Shown: piece by piece, positions 9,008 through 17,542 of the stretch
Layout: the number at the start of each line of letters is the position of its first letter
How positions within the stretch are numbered: position 1 is the first letter of the stretch
DNA from: [Clostridium] saccharolyticum WM1
GTDB taxonomy: Bacteria > Bacillota > Clostridia > Lachnospirales > Lachnospiraceae
Assembly (NCBI RefSeq): GCF_000144625.1
Contig: NC_014376.1
Location: 1,302,001-1,366,000, forward strand
Direction of reading: 5' to 3'
DNA: 64,000 nucleotides
Notes under the pieces: generated by a model
What the model was told of the DNA's origin: nothing
What the model saw: the letters and a program-made list of their open reading frames with translations, nothing else
Databases searched by the model: none
Program-made: the position numbers and the translations under genes

Positions 9008-9919
9008 ATGTGCAATATAGAAAAGCTTACAACGGAATCAATCAATGAAGCTACCCGGAATATTGACAGACTGGAATCATTGGAAATCGTTACATTAATA
9101 AATAATGAAGATAAAAAAGTAGCAGAAGCCATAGAAAAGGTGCTTCCCCAGATTGCGGAAGCAGTGGAGGCCATTGTGGAGCGTTTCAAAAAAGGCGGAC
9201 GGATCATTTACTGCGGTGCGGGTTCGTCCGGCCGTATGGGTACTCTGGATGCAGTGGAACTGACTCCTACTTACAGTGTATCCCCGACCCGGGCCTTTGG
9301 CCTTCTTGCAGGCGGTGATGAGGCTATGTATACGGCGGTGGAGGGGGCTGAAGACTCGGAAGAACTGGCAGTGGAGGACTTAAAACGGGTGAAGCTTACG
9401 GCCGATGATTGTGTGATCGGAATTGCTGCCAGCGGAAGGACACCTTACACAAAGGCGGCCCTGGAGTTTGGAAAACAGACAGGTGCCTTTACCATTTCCG
9501 TTACCTGCAATCAGGACAGCGCCATGGCAAAGATTGCGGATATTTCCATTGCTCCGGTCGTGGGACCAGAGGTAATCAACGGATCTACCAGGATGAAGGC
9601 AGGAACCGCTCAGAAAATGGTAGTTAATATGCTTTCCACCGGAGCCATGATAAGGCTTGGAAAGGTTTACCGGAACTATATGGTTCATGTACAGCCCACC
9701 AACGAAAAGCTTGTGAAGCGGGCGGTTAAGATGATCATGGAACTAACAGGTGTGAAAGAGGAGCGGGCTCTTCACGTGCTTTATGAGGCAGATAAGGATG
9801 TGGCTGCTGCCATCGTAATGATCGAATGCGGCTGCAAAAAGGATCAGGCCAGGAAAGCCCTTTTAGAAGCCGGCGGTCAGGTGAGGAAAGCCATTGCGGC
9901 TGCGAAAAACGGAGTTTAG
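9008..9919 (+). CDS. murQ: N-acetylmuramic acid 6-phosphate etherase
   Basis: A SIS-domain lyase of 303 residues that removes the lactyl ether from MurNAc-6-phosphate, giving GlcNAc-6-phosphate and D-lactate. Characteristic segments are LTTESINEATRNIDRL at the start, YCGAGSSGRMGTLDAVELTP with the glutamate at the catalytic position of the family, GIAASGRTPY, and PEVINGSTRMKAGTAQKMVV. GAGGAG precedes the ATG and only nine bases separate it from the regulator. It identifies the operon as concerned with cell-wall amino sugars. Confidence 0.95.
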   Translation: MCNIEKLTTESINEATRNIDRLESLEIVTLINNEDKKVAEAIEKVLPQIAEAVEAIVERFKKGGRIIYCGAGSSGRMGTLDAVELTPTYSVSPTRAFGLLAGGDEAMYTAVEGAEDSEELAVEDLKRVKLTADDCVIGIAASGRTPYTKAALEFGKQTGAFTISVTCNQDSAMAKIADISIAPVVGPEVINGSTRMKAGTAQKMVVNMLSTGAMIRLGKVYRNYMVHVQPTNEKLVKRAVKMIMELTGVKEERALHVLYEADKDVAAAIVMIECGCKKDQARKALLEAGGQVRKAIAAAKNGV

Positions 9920-9923
9920 TCAT

Positions 9924-10940
9924 ATGATGAGAGCCTGGAATGATAATAATGAGACGATGTTGGATGAAATGGCAGAGCAGCTTGTCCGGGACCAGGTGAT
10001 CCGGGGAGCAAGCTGGGGCTTTATCAGTGATCAGGGGATCCGCTTCAAGTACTCCGGAAAGCAGGGGGCGGTGGTTCCCTATTGTGACCGGGACGTGGAG
10101 GCAGGTTTGTATTATGATCTTGCTTCGCTGACTAAAGTGATTGGGACGACCACCCGGGTTCTCCAGCTGGTGGAAAAAGGAGTGATAAGCCTTTCTACGC
10201 CGGTAAAAGAGATCCTGGGCCGGTTTTCCTATGGGGATGTCACGGTGGAACACCTGCTGCTTCATTCAAGCGGGCTTCCTGCCGAGATTCGGGACAAAGA
10301 AAGCTGGAGCTGGGAAAATCTTCTGGAATATCTCTATACCACACCAAGGGAAAGGGAAGCCGGAGAAGGCTTCCTGTATTCGGATGTGGGTTTTATCCTT
10401 CTGGGAAAAATCATTGAGAATCTGGATGAAACTACTCTTGAGGAGACCTTCCGGGAGAATATTTTTAATCCCCTTGGGATGAAGGATACCTCCTATTTGG
10501 TTCAGGGCAGCAGAAAACGCTGCATTCCTACGGAATGTACAGAACAAAGAGGCTGTATCTGCGGAGAAGTCCACGATACCAAGGCTTATCTGCTGGGACA
10601 ATGCGGCAGCGCCGGTTTGTTCTCCACGTTGGAGGATGTGGCGAAGTTTGTGAAAGCGTATCTGGAACATTCCGAGCGGTTGTTTGGAGAGGAACTGTTT
10701 GAAAAGCTTTGCAGCATCGTAAAGTTTGAACGAACTCTGGGCTGGAGTAAGGAATATGGAAGAGATACCCTTTATCATACCGGCTTTACAGGTACTTCTG
10801 TTTTAATGGATCAAACCAGCGGAAAAGGGTTTGTACTGCTGACCAACAGGATCCATCCCAGCAGAAACAATGAGGAGTTTTTGAAGATGAGGAAAAAAAT
10901 GAATGAAGTTTATCTGAATAAGAATTCAGGAAAAAAATAA
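9924..10940 (+). CDS. Beta-lactamase-fold serine hydrolase, possible muropeptide amidase
   Basis: A protein of about 339 residues of the serine beta-lactamase/esterase superfamily (PF00144). The motifs are the catalytic SLTK in LASLTKVIGT, the YSD in FLYSDVGFILLGK, and HTG in YHTGFTGTSV. No signal peptide is visible, so it should act in the cytoplasm. In Bacillus subtilis the murQ cluster contains the related YbbE/AmiE, reported to cut the peptide from MurNAc; by analogy this enzyme may remove peptides or esters from imported muropeptides. The start is ATG 9924, eight bases after GGAG and five after the murQ stop. Confidence 0.8.
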   Translation: MMRAWNDNNETMLDEMAEQLVRDQVIRGASWGFISDQGIRFKYSGKQGAVVPYCDRDVEAGLYYDLASLTKVIGTTTRVLQLVEKGVISLSTPVKEILGRFSYGDVTVEHLLLHSSGLPAEIRDKESWSWENLLEYLYTTPREREAGEGFLYSDVGFILLGKIIENLDETTLEETFRENIFNPLGMKDTSYLVQGSRKRCIPTECTEQRGCICGEVHDTKAYLLGQCGSAGLFSTLEDVAKFVKAYLEHSERLFGEELFEKLCSIVKFERTLGWSKEYGRDTLYHTGFTGTSVLMDQTSGKGFVLLTNRIHPSRNNEEFLKMRKKMNEVYLNKNSGKK

Positions 10941-10943
10941 TCG

Positions 10944-10976
10944 CAGGGCGGCTCATTGCAAAGGGCTGCCCTTTTT
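10944..10976 (+). terminator. Terminator of the murQ operon
   Basis: AGGGCGGC pairs with GGCTGCCCT (one G-T pair, nine-base loop), followed by a run of Ts at 10972-10976. Confidence 0.8.
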
Positions 10977-11106
10977 ACTTTCGGAATTGTACAACAGATC
11001 AGGCGGAAAACAAGAATTTTGTTTATTTTTGTAAATATTTGAAATAATAAATGTTAAATGTCAATGGGATCGTAACTGGCATACATCAGACAGAAAGGCA
11101 GATGTT

Positions 11107-11724
11107 ATGGAAGATATAAATAATATGGAAGAGTTATTCCGGCAGATAGAAGATCACTTGCTTCAGGATGAACGTCCATCGGAATATTTAGAGCAGATCA
11201 GCAGGGAGCCATGGTTTTTCGATTATCCATTTCTCATGCTTGCAAAGATGAAGGAAACTCCTCAGTCAAAGCGTTTTCATCCGGAAGGAAGCGTATGGAA
11301 CCATACCATGATGGTAGTGGATGAGGCAGCCAAACGGAAAAAGGAGAGCAAGGATGCCCGGACCTTTCTGTGGGCTGCTCTGCTTCACGATATCGGCAAG
11401 CCTGGAGTGACGAAAAACCGGAAAGGTAAAATTACCGCATATGATCATGATTCAGAGGGAGAACAGCTGGCGGTGGATTTTTTATCCTGTTTCTCCGGCG
11501 ATATCCCATGGATCAGGAGAGTTGCAAAACTGGTGCGGTATCATATGCACATTCTGTACGTGACAGAAAAGCTTCCTTTTGGTGATGTGAGTGGTATGAA
11601 ACGGGATACGGATATCAATGAAGTTGCACTGCTGGGACTTTGTGACCGGATCGGAAGGGGCGGAAGCATAATCGATGATGAAACAAAAGCAGTCAGCAAC
11701 TTTAAAAAGCTTATGAAAAGTTAA
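11107..11724 (+). CDS. HD-domain metal-dependent phosphohydrolase
   Basis: A cytoplasmic protein of 205 residues with an HD domain. The visible metal ligands are the histidine in GSVWNHTMMVVDEA and the HD pair in ALLHDIGKP, with a later YHMH and a DR in LGLCDRIG. The spacing and the FHPEGSVWNHTMM segment resemble the HD domain of CCA-adding enzymes, without the nucleotidyltransferase half. It probably hydrolyses a phosphate or nucleotide ester; the substrate is unknown. It stands alone between a terminator and a promoter. Confidence 0.8.
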   Translation: MEDINNMEELFRQIEDHLLQDERPSEYLEQISREPWFFDYPFLMLAKMKETPQSKRFHPEGSVWNHTMMVVDEAAKRKKESKDARTFLWAALLHDIGKPGVTKNRKGKITAYDHDSEGEQLAVDFLSCFSGDIPWIRRVAKLVRYHMHILYVTEKLPFGDVSGMKRDTDINEVALLGLCDRIGRGGSIIDDETKAVSNFKKLMKS

Positions 11725-11770
11725 GAAAATCAAGTCATGACCGTCATAAACATAAAGCTGGCAAAATCAC

Positions 11771-11868
11771 TTGAATTTTAATTTAGCAAATGCTATAATC
11801 CTACCAACAGATCAGACGAGAGAACAAAGGAGTCTCAAGCGTACATAGTACGGTTGCGGCTCCTTTTG
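11771..11868 (+). promoter_or_regulatory. Promoter and short terminated leader, cut off by an IS insertion
   Basis: TTGAAT (11771-11776) and TATAAT (11794-11799) with a 17-base spacer form a strong promoter. About 25 bases further on, AAAGGAG at 11826-11832 pairs with CTCCTTTT at 11860-11867, with an inner CGTAC/TACG-type pairing: a terminator or attenuator. The IS200-type element begins at 11870. The promoter would therefore make only an RNA of about 65 nt unless read-through occurs. It may be the stranded leader of a gene lost at 12650-12900. Confidence 0.55.
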
Positions 11869-11869
11869 C

Positions 11870-12650
11870 TTATGGGCTTTAGCCTGTTGAACATGGGTGA
11901 GTTTCTCTTTAAGAGAAATGAATCCATGTGAAATAATAAACCACCCGCTATGCGGGTGCGAGTCAGTAAGTTATACAAAAAATCACCTTTCCGATTATAA
12001 TAGAGGTGTCCAAGCCACTATTAGAGAAAGGAAAGGTGATTTCAATGGCGAAGAAAGCCAATGAACTGGCACACACGAAATGGATGTGCAAATATCATAT
12101 CGTCTTCACACCTAAGTATAGACGAAAAGTAATTTATAATCAATACAAGGAAGATTTGAGAGAAGTCTTGAAGCAACTATGTAATTATAAGGGGGGTCCA
12201 AATCTTAGAAGGCCATATTATGCCGGATCATGTACATATGCTGGTAAGTATTCCACCTAAAATTAGCATATCCAGTTTTATGGGTTATCAGAAAGGCAAA
12301 TCCGCCCTTATGATGTTTGATCGCCACGCAAACCTAAAGTATAAATTCGGAAACCGACATTTTTGGTCGGAAGGATACTATGTAAGCACAGTAGGACTAA
12401 ATGAGGACACCATCCGAAAATATATACAGTAGCAGGAAAAAGCGGATATTATGCAAGATAAACTAAGTGTAAAAGAATACGAGGACCCTTTTAAGGGTTA
12501 GTCGGTATTACAAAGGCCCCTTCAGGGGCGGCGACGAGTCAAAAGCATAGTGGCTTGAACGAAGTGAAAGCCAGCGCCTTGAGACGCTGGCCTAGTATCA
12601 AAGGGTTATACCCTTTTCACAAGCCACCCGTTTTACGGGTGGTCTTGACT
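11870..12650 (+). mobile_element. IS200/IS605-type element, degenerate copy
   Basis: A 781-bp segment nearly identical to 19343-20122. It has no inverted terminal repeats; instead it has hairpin ends, as IS200-type elements do. Near the left end are ACATGG/CCATGT around a TTTCTCTTTAAGAGAAA hairpin. At the right end is CCACCCG-TTTT-ACGGGTGG. Internal hairpins include GCCAGCG/CGCTGGC. Left and right limits are set by where the two copies stop matching. Confidence 0.88.
12045..12501 (+). pseudogene. tnpA: IS200-family transposase TnpA, frameshifted
   Basis: The same gene as 19518-19973 but disabled twice. Six Gs at 12191-12196, where the intact copy has five, shift the frame after codon 49, before the HUH histidines. 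A GAG codon is also TAG at 12430-12432, directly after the catalytic tyrosine region. Other differences from the intact copy are few (for example Q for L in GYQKGK), so the inactivation is recent. The element might still be moved by the intact transposase supplied in trans. Confidence 0.9.
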
Positions 12651-12668
12651 ATGGGCCATGCATAATAC

Positions 12669-12893
12669 ATGACTGCCATGTTTCCAACCAACTTTAATTC
12701 CATGTATTCTGCCGAGCTTTCTCTCAGAGGTGATTATCGGAGGGATCGGCTCCATCACCGGCTTCATCATCGGAGCTGTCTTTCTTCCCTTACGGAAATG
12801 ATGCGGCAGTTCTCCCAGTACCGTATGCTGGCATATTCTGTAGTACTGGAACAAAGCATATCTTGGACAATAGGAGGGCACGGCTATGGATGA
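12669..12893 (+). pseudogene. Remnant of a membrane-protein gene and an overlapping fragment
   Basis: Two frames carry protein-like text. From 12669 one frame reads MTAMFPTNFNSMYSAELSLR. The next frame continues from 12730 with a hydrophobic segment, VIIGGIGSITGFIIGAVFLP followed by LRK and a stop at 12799-12801. Joined by one frameshift this looks like the end of an integral membrane protein. From 12798 a short overlapping frame (MMRQFSQYRMLAYSVVLEQS, to 12893) could be the start of another lost gene. The family was not recognised. The remnant begins right at the IS end, so IS-linked deletion is likely. Confidence 0.45.
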
Positions 12894-12943
12894 GAATAAG
12901 AAGTATTTTGCCATTGCCATTACCCGTACGAAAAGGAGATCTT

Positions 12944-13801
12944 ATGAAAGAGCTTGCATATTATGATGGAAGGATCGGAACCCCTGAGGAATTGATGATT
13001 CCCTTCCAGGACCGGGTTCATTTCTTTGGAGATGGAGTTTATGATGCCACAGTAGGAGGGAATCACAAGGTATATCTTTTAAAGGATCACCTGGACCGTT
13101 TTTACTCCAGTGCCAAAGCCCTGGATATTAAGATTCCCATGGAAAAGGTGGAGCTTGGAAATCTTCTGACCAAGCTTCTTTCCATGGTGGAAGGGGAAAC
13201 TCATTTTGTGTACTGGCAGGTGACAAGAGGCATAGCCTCCAGAGAACATATTTATGAGGAAACTATGATTGGAAAGCTATGGGTCTTGATCAGGCCGAAT
13301 AAGCTGAGAGATCCCAATGTTCCCATCCGACTGATCACAAAGGAGGATACCAGGTTTCTACACTGCAATATCAAGACATTAAATCTTCTTCCGTCTGTGA
13401 TTGCTTCCCAGGAGGCTTTCAAAGCGGGAGCACTGGAAACGGTTTTACACAGAGGAGATGTGGTTACGGAATGTGCCCACAGCAATGTTTCCATCTTAAA
13501 AAACGGAACCTTTCTTTCCCATCCAAACGATAATCTGATCCTTCGGGGGATTGCAAAGACTCATATGATCCAGGCCTGCCACAGACTTGGGATCCAGGTA
13601 CTGGAGCGGGCCTTTACCCTGGAAGAACTGATGGATGCCGATGAGGTGATCGTGACCTCTTCCTCCAATTTCTGCCTTCATGCAGACGATATTAACGGAA
13701 AGCCTGTAGGCGGAAAAGATCCGGGAACCTTAAGGAGGATTCAGGATGCTGTTCTGGAAGAATACTTACAGTATACAGGCAGAAAGAGCATATTTGATTA
13801 G
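12944..13801 (+). CDS. dat: D-amino-acid aminotransferase (class IV PLP enzyme)
   Basis: A 285-residue class IV aminotransferase. The PLP lysine lies in CNIKTLNLLPSVIASQEAFK and the partner glutamate in VVTECAHSNVSI, the pattern of D-alanine transaminase (D-Ala + 2-oxoglutarate to pyruvate + D-Glu). The N-terminus MKELAYYDGRIGTPEELMIP with FFGDGVYDA also fits. ATG 12944 is used because AAAAGGAG precedes it by seven bases; the frame is open further upstream but without family similarity. A branched-chain aminotransferase is the main alternative and is less likely from the motifs. Confidence 0.87.
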   Translation: MKELAYYDGRIGTPEELMIPFQDRVHFFGDGVYDATVGGNHKVYLLKDHLDRFYSSAKALDIKIPMEKVELGNLLTKLLSMVEGETHFVYWQVTRGIASREHIYEETMIGKLWVLIRPNKLRDPNVPIRLITKEDTRFLHCNIKTLNLLPSVIASQEAFKAGALETVLHRGDVVTECAHSNVSILKNGTFLSHPNDNLILRGIAKTHMIQACHRLGIQVLERAFTLEELMDADEVIVTSSSNFCLHADDINGKPVGGKDPGTLRRIQDAVLEEYLQYTGRKSIFD

Positions 13802-13810
13802 GGGTGGAAG

Positions 13811-13975
13811 ATGGACAGAGGCGGACTGGAAAAGAAAAATGTGGGAGAAAATCTGGATGCTCTGATGAATTTAGATCCCAGAGGGTATGGGGGGGGCCGG
13901 ATTCTTTATGCCGGGAGCCGGGAGCAGATGGGAATGGGATTGGATTTGTATATTATGTACATGAATGAGGTATGA
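13811..13975 (+). pseudogene. Truncated 54-residue frame, possibly a DUF4392 (D-glutamate cyclase-like) start
   Basis: A short frame starts nine bases after dat behind AGGGGTGG. It reads NVGENLDALMNLDPRGYGGG and then RILYAGSREQMGMGL before ending at 13975. The wording resembles the beginning of DUF4392 proteins, which include D-glutamate cyclases. That would suit a neighbour of a D-amino-acid aminotransferase. The similarity is judged by eye only. The rest of such a gene is absent, so it is probably a remnant; a genuine small protein is the alternative. Confidence 0.35.
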
Positions 13976-13997
13976 AAAAATAAAAATTAATAAAATA

Positions 13998-14026
13998 TTG
14001 ACAAATAATCCCTCGTATGGTAAGTT
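13998..14026 (+). promoter_or_regulatory. Promoter of the FadR-type regulator gene
   Basis: TTGACA at 13998-14003, a 17-base spacer, and TAAGTT at 14021-14026. The -35 box is perfect and the -10 box is weak, consistent with a regulated promoter. Confidence 0.5.
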
Positions 14027-14058
14027 AAACGTAAATAAAGAGATATGAGAGATAACAG

Positions 14059-14742
14059 ATGGCTAATAAGATACAACGGACATCCCTTCAGTTAGAGATT
14101 ATTCGTTATATACAGAATTATATTGAAGAAAATGATTTAAAAGCAGGAGACAGGCTTCCCTCCCAGGAACAGCTGCTGGAAATGATGGGGGTAAGCAGAA
14201 CCTCTCTGAGAGAAGCGGTGAAGACCCTGGAGGCACGCAATGTTCTGGAAGTGCGGAATGGAAAGGGCGTGTACGTAGGCAGTCCGAAGGACAGTGCATT
14301 TTTATCCCTGATTGATTTTACCAGGGAAAAAGGAAAGCTTTTAGAAGCACTGGAAGTCCGTAAGATTCTGGAACGGGAAATCCTCCGAATGGTGATCCAT
14401 ACGGTTACCGAAGAAGAACTGAAAGAGCTGGGTGAGATTACTGAAGTATTAATGGAAAAGTTTCATCAGGGCGTAAGGCAGACCGAAGAGGACAAGCTGT
14501 TTCACTATACCATATACCGTTTGTCCCATAATGAAATTATGTATCAGTTGATTTTATCCATCAGCCATGTCATGGATCAGTTTTGGGAATTTCCCCTTAA
14601 TATGGAAGACCCGTTTTTGGAAAGTTTGCCGTTGCATGAAAAACTGTATAAAGCGATCTGTGAAAAGAATGTGAAGAAAGCGCAGATTATCAATGAGCAG
14701 TTGTTAGATGCAGTATACCGGGATATAAAAAAGCAAATATAA
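14059..14742 (+). CDS. FadR-subfamily GntR transcriptional regulator
   Basis: A 227-residue protein with an N-terminal winged helix (about 5-75; LKAGDRLPSQEQLLEMMGVS followed by RTSLREAVKTLEARNVLEVR and GKGVYVG) and a C-terminal all-helical FCD ligand domain (about 90-220; ALEVRKILEREILRM). FadR-type regulators bind carboxylates, sugar acids or amino acids. It is followed by a PLP enzyme and a sugar-type ABC transporter on the same strand, which it probably controls. No strong Shine-Dalgarno precedes its ATG. Confidence 0.88.
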   Translation: MANKIQRTSLQLEIIRYIQNYIEENDLKAGDRLPSQEQLLEMMGVSRTSLREAVKTLEARNVLEVRNGKGVYVGSPKDSAFLSLIDFTREKGKLLEALEVRKILEREILRMVIHTVTEEELKELGEITEVLMEKFHQGVRQTEEDKLFHYTIYRLSHNEIMYQLILSISHVMDQFWEFPLNMEDPFLESLPLHEKLYKAICEKNVKKAQIINEQLLDAVYRDIKKQI

Positions 14743-14834
14743 TATGTTGTAGTATCAAATCTTATAATAACTTAACCTATATTATAGCATATAGCATATA
14801 GGACGGAGAATCTAAGGAGAAAAGAGGTCAAATT

Positions 14835-16019
14835 ATGTCAGATCAGAGCCGTTACTTAAAAAGTGATAAATTAATTACAGCCCATTACGGAGAGGAATAC
14901 GAGCATTATTATAATGCGGTGGTTCCGCCCGTTTTCATGAATTCTCTCAATGTATTTGAAACCATTGACGAATATTACGATTTTGACAGGACGGATAAGC
15001 ACAAATACTGTTATGGCAGAGTTCAAAATCCTACGGTCAGGATTCTGGAAGATAAAATAGCGGCTTTGGAGCATGGAGCAGGAGCCCTGGCATTTGCATC
15101 GGGCATGGCAGCCGCAACAACAGCAGTACTGACCGTATGCAAAACAGGCAGCCACGTTATATGCATTCACAATTCTTATGGTCCGTTAAAAGATTTTCTG
15201 ACCGGATACTGCAAAGAGCATATGAATATCACCACCTCATTTGTAAAGGGAGACTGTGTGGAAGAATTTGAAGAAAGCATAACGGATAAAACAGTCTTAA
15301 TTGTTCTGGAAAGCCCTTCTTCTCTTGTATTTTCCTTACAGGACATTGAAGCGGTATCCCGGATCGCCAAAAAACATGAGGCGCTGGTCTATATTGATAA
15401 TACGTTCTGCACACCCATATACCAGCAGCCCCTTACCCTTGGAGCGGATATTGTGATGCATACCACATCAAAATACATAGGGGGCCATAGTGACATCATC
15501 GGCGGCATACTGGCAGTGAAGGATTCTGCGCTGATGAAGAAACTGACAGCAAACAGGGAGCTGCTGGGCGGCATTGCAGGACCCATGGAGGCATGGCTGA
15601 TGATCCGCGGCCTTCGTACAATGGCAGTCCGCATTGCACAGCATCAGGAAACCGCTATGGCGGTTGCCAGGTTCCTTGAAACCCATCCAAAAGTTAAGAA
15701 CGTGTATTATCCCGGTCTTGAATCCCATCCCCAGTATCAGCTGATGAAGAAACAACAGTCAGGAAATACCGGACTGCTGAGCTTTGAAATTCATGGAACG
15801 TTAAAGGACGCTGAAAAGGTTGCGGAAAGTCTTCAGATCTTTAAGATCGGCGTATCATGGGGAGGTTTTGAGAGTCTGGCTTTTTTACCTCATGCAAGAA
15901 TGGAAGAGAATGCATGCGAGGCTTTGGGCGGTTCTCAAAATATTATCCGTATTCATTGCGGGTTAGAAGGTACAGAGGCTTTGATTTCAGATTTGGAATC
16001 AGCTCTTGCTCAAATATAA
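14835..16019 (+). CDS. Cys/Met-metabolism PLP-dependent lyase or synthase
   Basis: A 394-residue fold-type I PLP enzyme of the cystathionine gamma-synthase/methionine gamma-lyase family. Family signatures are YGRVQNPTVRILEDKIAALE, ALAFASGMAAATTAVL, and the PLP lysine in MHTTSKYIGGHSDIIGG. The family covers cystathionine synthase and lyases, methionine gamma-lyase and O-acetylhomoserine sulfhydrylase; the sequence alone does not decide. AAGGAG precedes the ATG. It lies between the FadR-type regulator and a sugar ABC operon, which is unusual for sulfur metabolism and leaves its substrate open. Confidence 0.85.
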   Translation: MSDQSRYLKSDKLITAHYGEEYEHYYNAVVPPVFMNSLNVFETIDEYYDFDRTDKHKYCYGRVQNPTVRILEDKIAALEHGAGALAFASGMAAATTAVLTVCKTGSHVICIHNSYGPLKDFLTGYCKEHMNITTSFVKGDCVEEFEESITDKTVLIVLESPSSLVFSLQDIEAVSRIAKKHEALVYIDNTFCTPIYQQPLTLGADIVMHTTSKYIGGHSDIIGGILAVKDSALMKKLTANRELLGGIAGPMEAWLMIRGLRTMAVRIAQHQETAMAVARFLETHPKVKNVYYPGLESHPQYQLMKKQQSGNTGLLSFEIHGTLKDAEKVAESLQIFKIGVSWGGFESLAFLPHARMEENACEALGGSQNIIRIHCGLEGTEALISDLESALAQI

Positions 16020-16046
16020 GCAATACTAATAAAAGGAGGAGAACAC

Positions 16047-17426
16047 ATGAGGAAAAAAAGAACAGCAATATGGGTGTTGGCGGCAGCGGCCGTTCTGTCA
16101 GGCTGCAGCGGTAAGACCGTTACAGAAGCAACAACATCAGCAAACGGGGAAACCCCAAAGACAGAAGCTGCAAAGGCAGACAATGGAACCACAGGTGATG
16201 CGGTTACCATCAGCCTGGTAGAGTCCCTGACCAGCCCGGAGCGTACGGTTGTATTACGTGAGATTGCGGACAAGTATGAGGCAGAACATCCCAATGTCAA
16301 GATTGATATTGTATCCCCGCCGCTGGAGAATGCCGACGCAAAAATCACCCAGATGCTGATGAATGGAAGCGGAGTGGATATTGTGGAGGTTAGAGATTCC
16401 ACGATTACCCAGTTTGTGACCAATGAATGGATTGCAGATCTTCAGAAATACCTGGATAGCTGGCCGGAAAAGGATACCTTGACGGATTCCGCCAAGGAAG
16501 TGATCCATTATATGAAGGACGGAGCTTACATGGTTCCTTATGGTTTTTATCAGAGAGGTCTTTACTACAGGGCCGACTGGTTTAAGGATAAGGGCTTGAA
16601 GCAGCCTGAGACCTGGCAGGATCTTTATGAATCAGGGGTTGCCGTTACGGATCCGGCCAACAGCCGCTTTGGCTATTCGTTCCGCGGCGGCACAAGCGGT
16701 TACCAGTATGCGGATACGATCTACTGGAGCTGGATCGGTACTGATAAGCTTGCAGATCCAAATGCCGGTTATTTTTTAAAGGATGGCAATGGGGCAACCA
16801 TCTTTACATTGCCGGAGGTAAAGGAAGCACTTCATTTTTATAAGGACCTTTTTAAAAATGCATCCCCTACGGATTCCATTGCATGGGGTTTTTCTGAAAT
16901 GGTACAAGGCTTTGTAGGAGGAACCACCTCTATGCTGATTCAGGATCCGGAAGTGATTGCTACCTGCTCCGCGGATTTACAGGACGACCAGTGGGATCTG
17001 GTTCCCTTCCCCAAGGGTCCATCCGGTCAGGCAGTTTTTCCAAACGGATTTGCCGGCTGGGGAATGACATCCTTTACAGAACATCCCGATGAGGCAGCTG
17101 ATTTCCTTCTGTTCTTGTCTGATTCCGAAAATAATACATACTTTGCCAAGAATTATTCCACCATCCCGATTCACAGCAATGCGGCAGAAAAAGACAGTTA
17201 TTTTTCAGAGGCACGGTTTGCTATGTATATGGACATGGCAAAAGAACCGGATATTTACCGTCATGCAGCTTATCCTCAGATGTATGAAGCATTTGCTACC
17301 TATAAAACAGAGGTAGATACCATGTATCAGAAGTACTTGACTGACGAGATAACCGATGATGATCTGTTAAAATGGCTGGATGAATTCTGGAAAAAAGCAT
17401 ATCAGGATGAAGGACAGAAGTGGTAA
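16047..17426 (+). CDS. Sugar ABC transporter solute-binding lipoprotein
   Basis: A 459-residue extracellular binding protein of the family-1 (MalE/UgpB) type. The signal peptide MRKKRTAIWVLAAAAVLSGC ends in a lipobox, with lipidated C20. A Thr/Ala/Glu-rich linker follows and then the binding fold (VRDSTITQFVTNEWIADLQK; PYGFYQRGLYYRADWFKDKG; FPNGFAGWGMTSF). AAAAGGAGG precedes the ATG. It delivers a sugar or glycoside to the permeases at 17543 and 18452. No ATPase is encoded here, so a shared MsmX/UgpC-type ATPase elsewhere is expected. Confidence 0.92.
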   Translation: MRKKRTAIWVLAAAAVLSGCSGKTVTEATTSANGETPKTEAAKADNGTTGDAVTISLVESLTSPERTVVLREIADKYEAEHPNVKIDIVSPPLENADAKITQMLMNGSGVDIVEVRDSTITQFVTNEWIADLQKYLDSWPEKDTLTDSAKEVIHYMKDGAYMVPYGFYQRGLYYRADWFKDKGLKQPETWQDLYESGVAVTDPANSRFGYSFRGGTSGYQYADTIYWSWIGTDKLADPNAGYFLKDGNGATIFTLPEVKEALHFYKDLFKNASPTDSIAWGFSEMVQGFVGGTTSMLIQDPEVIATCSADLQDDQWDLVPFPKGPSGQAVFPNGFAGWGMTSFTEHPDEAADFLLFLSDSENNTYFAKNYSTIPIHSNAAEKDSYFSEARFAMYMDMAKEPDIYRHAAYPQMYEAFATYKTEVDTMYQKYLTDEITDDDLLKWLDEFWKKAYQDEGQKW

Positions 17427-17466
17427 GCAGAAAGAAAAATAGAGCATCAGACAGGAATTAAATTCT

Positions 17467-17514
17467 CATAAGAAGTTTCTGGAAGAAGAGAGATCTCCTT
17501 CCAGACTTCTTATG
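17467..17514 (+). promoter_or_regulatory. Intra-operon hairpin after the binding-protein gene
   Basis: CATAAGAAGT (17467-17476) pairs with ACTTCTTATG (17505-17514), extended by TGGAAG/CTTCCA inside. There is no T tract, so it is more likely an mRNA-stabilising or partial-attenuation element that raises binding-protein output over permeases than a full terminator. Confidence 0.6.
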
Positions 17515-17542
17515 GAAGAAAGGCAGTAAAGAGGAGGAAGGT

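Noticed and set aside
9735..10778. Minus-strand frames of about 170 codons opposite murQ and the serine hydrolase
   Set aside because: They are shadows of two clear genes and show no motifs.
14835..16019. Naming the PLP enzyme methionine gamma-lyase or cystathionine synthase
   Set aside because: The family signatures are clear, but the residues that separate the activities cannot be judged without an alignment, so no gene symbol is given.
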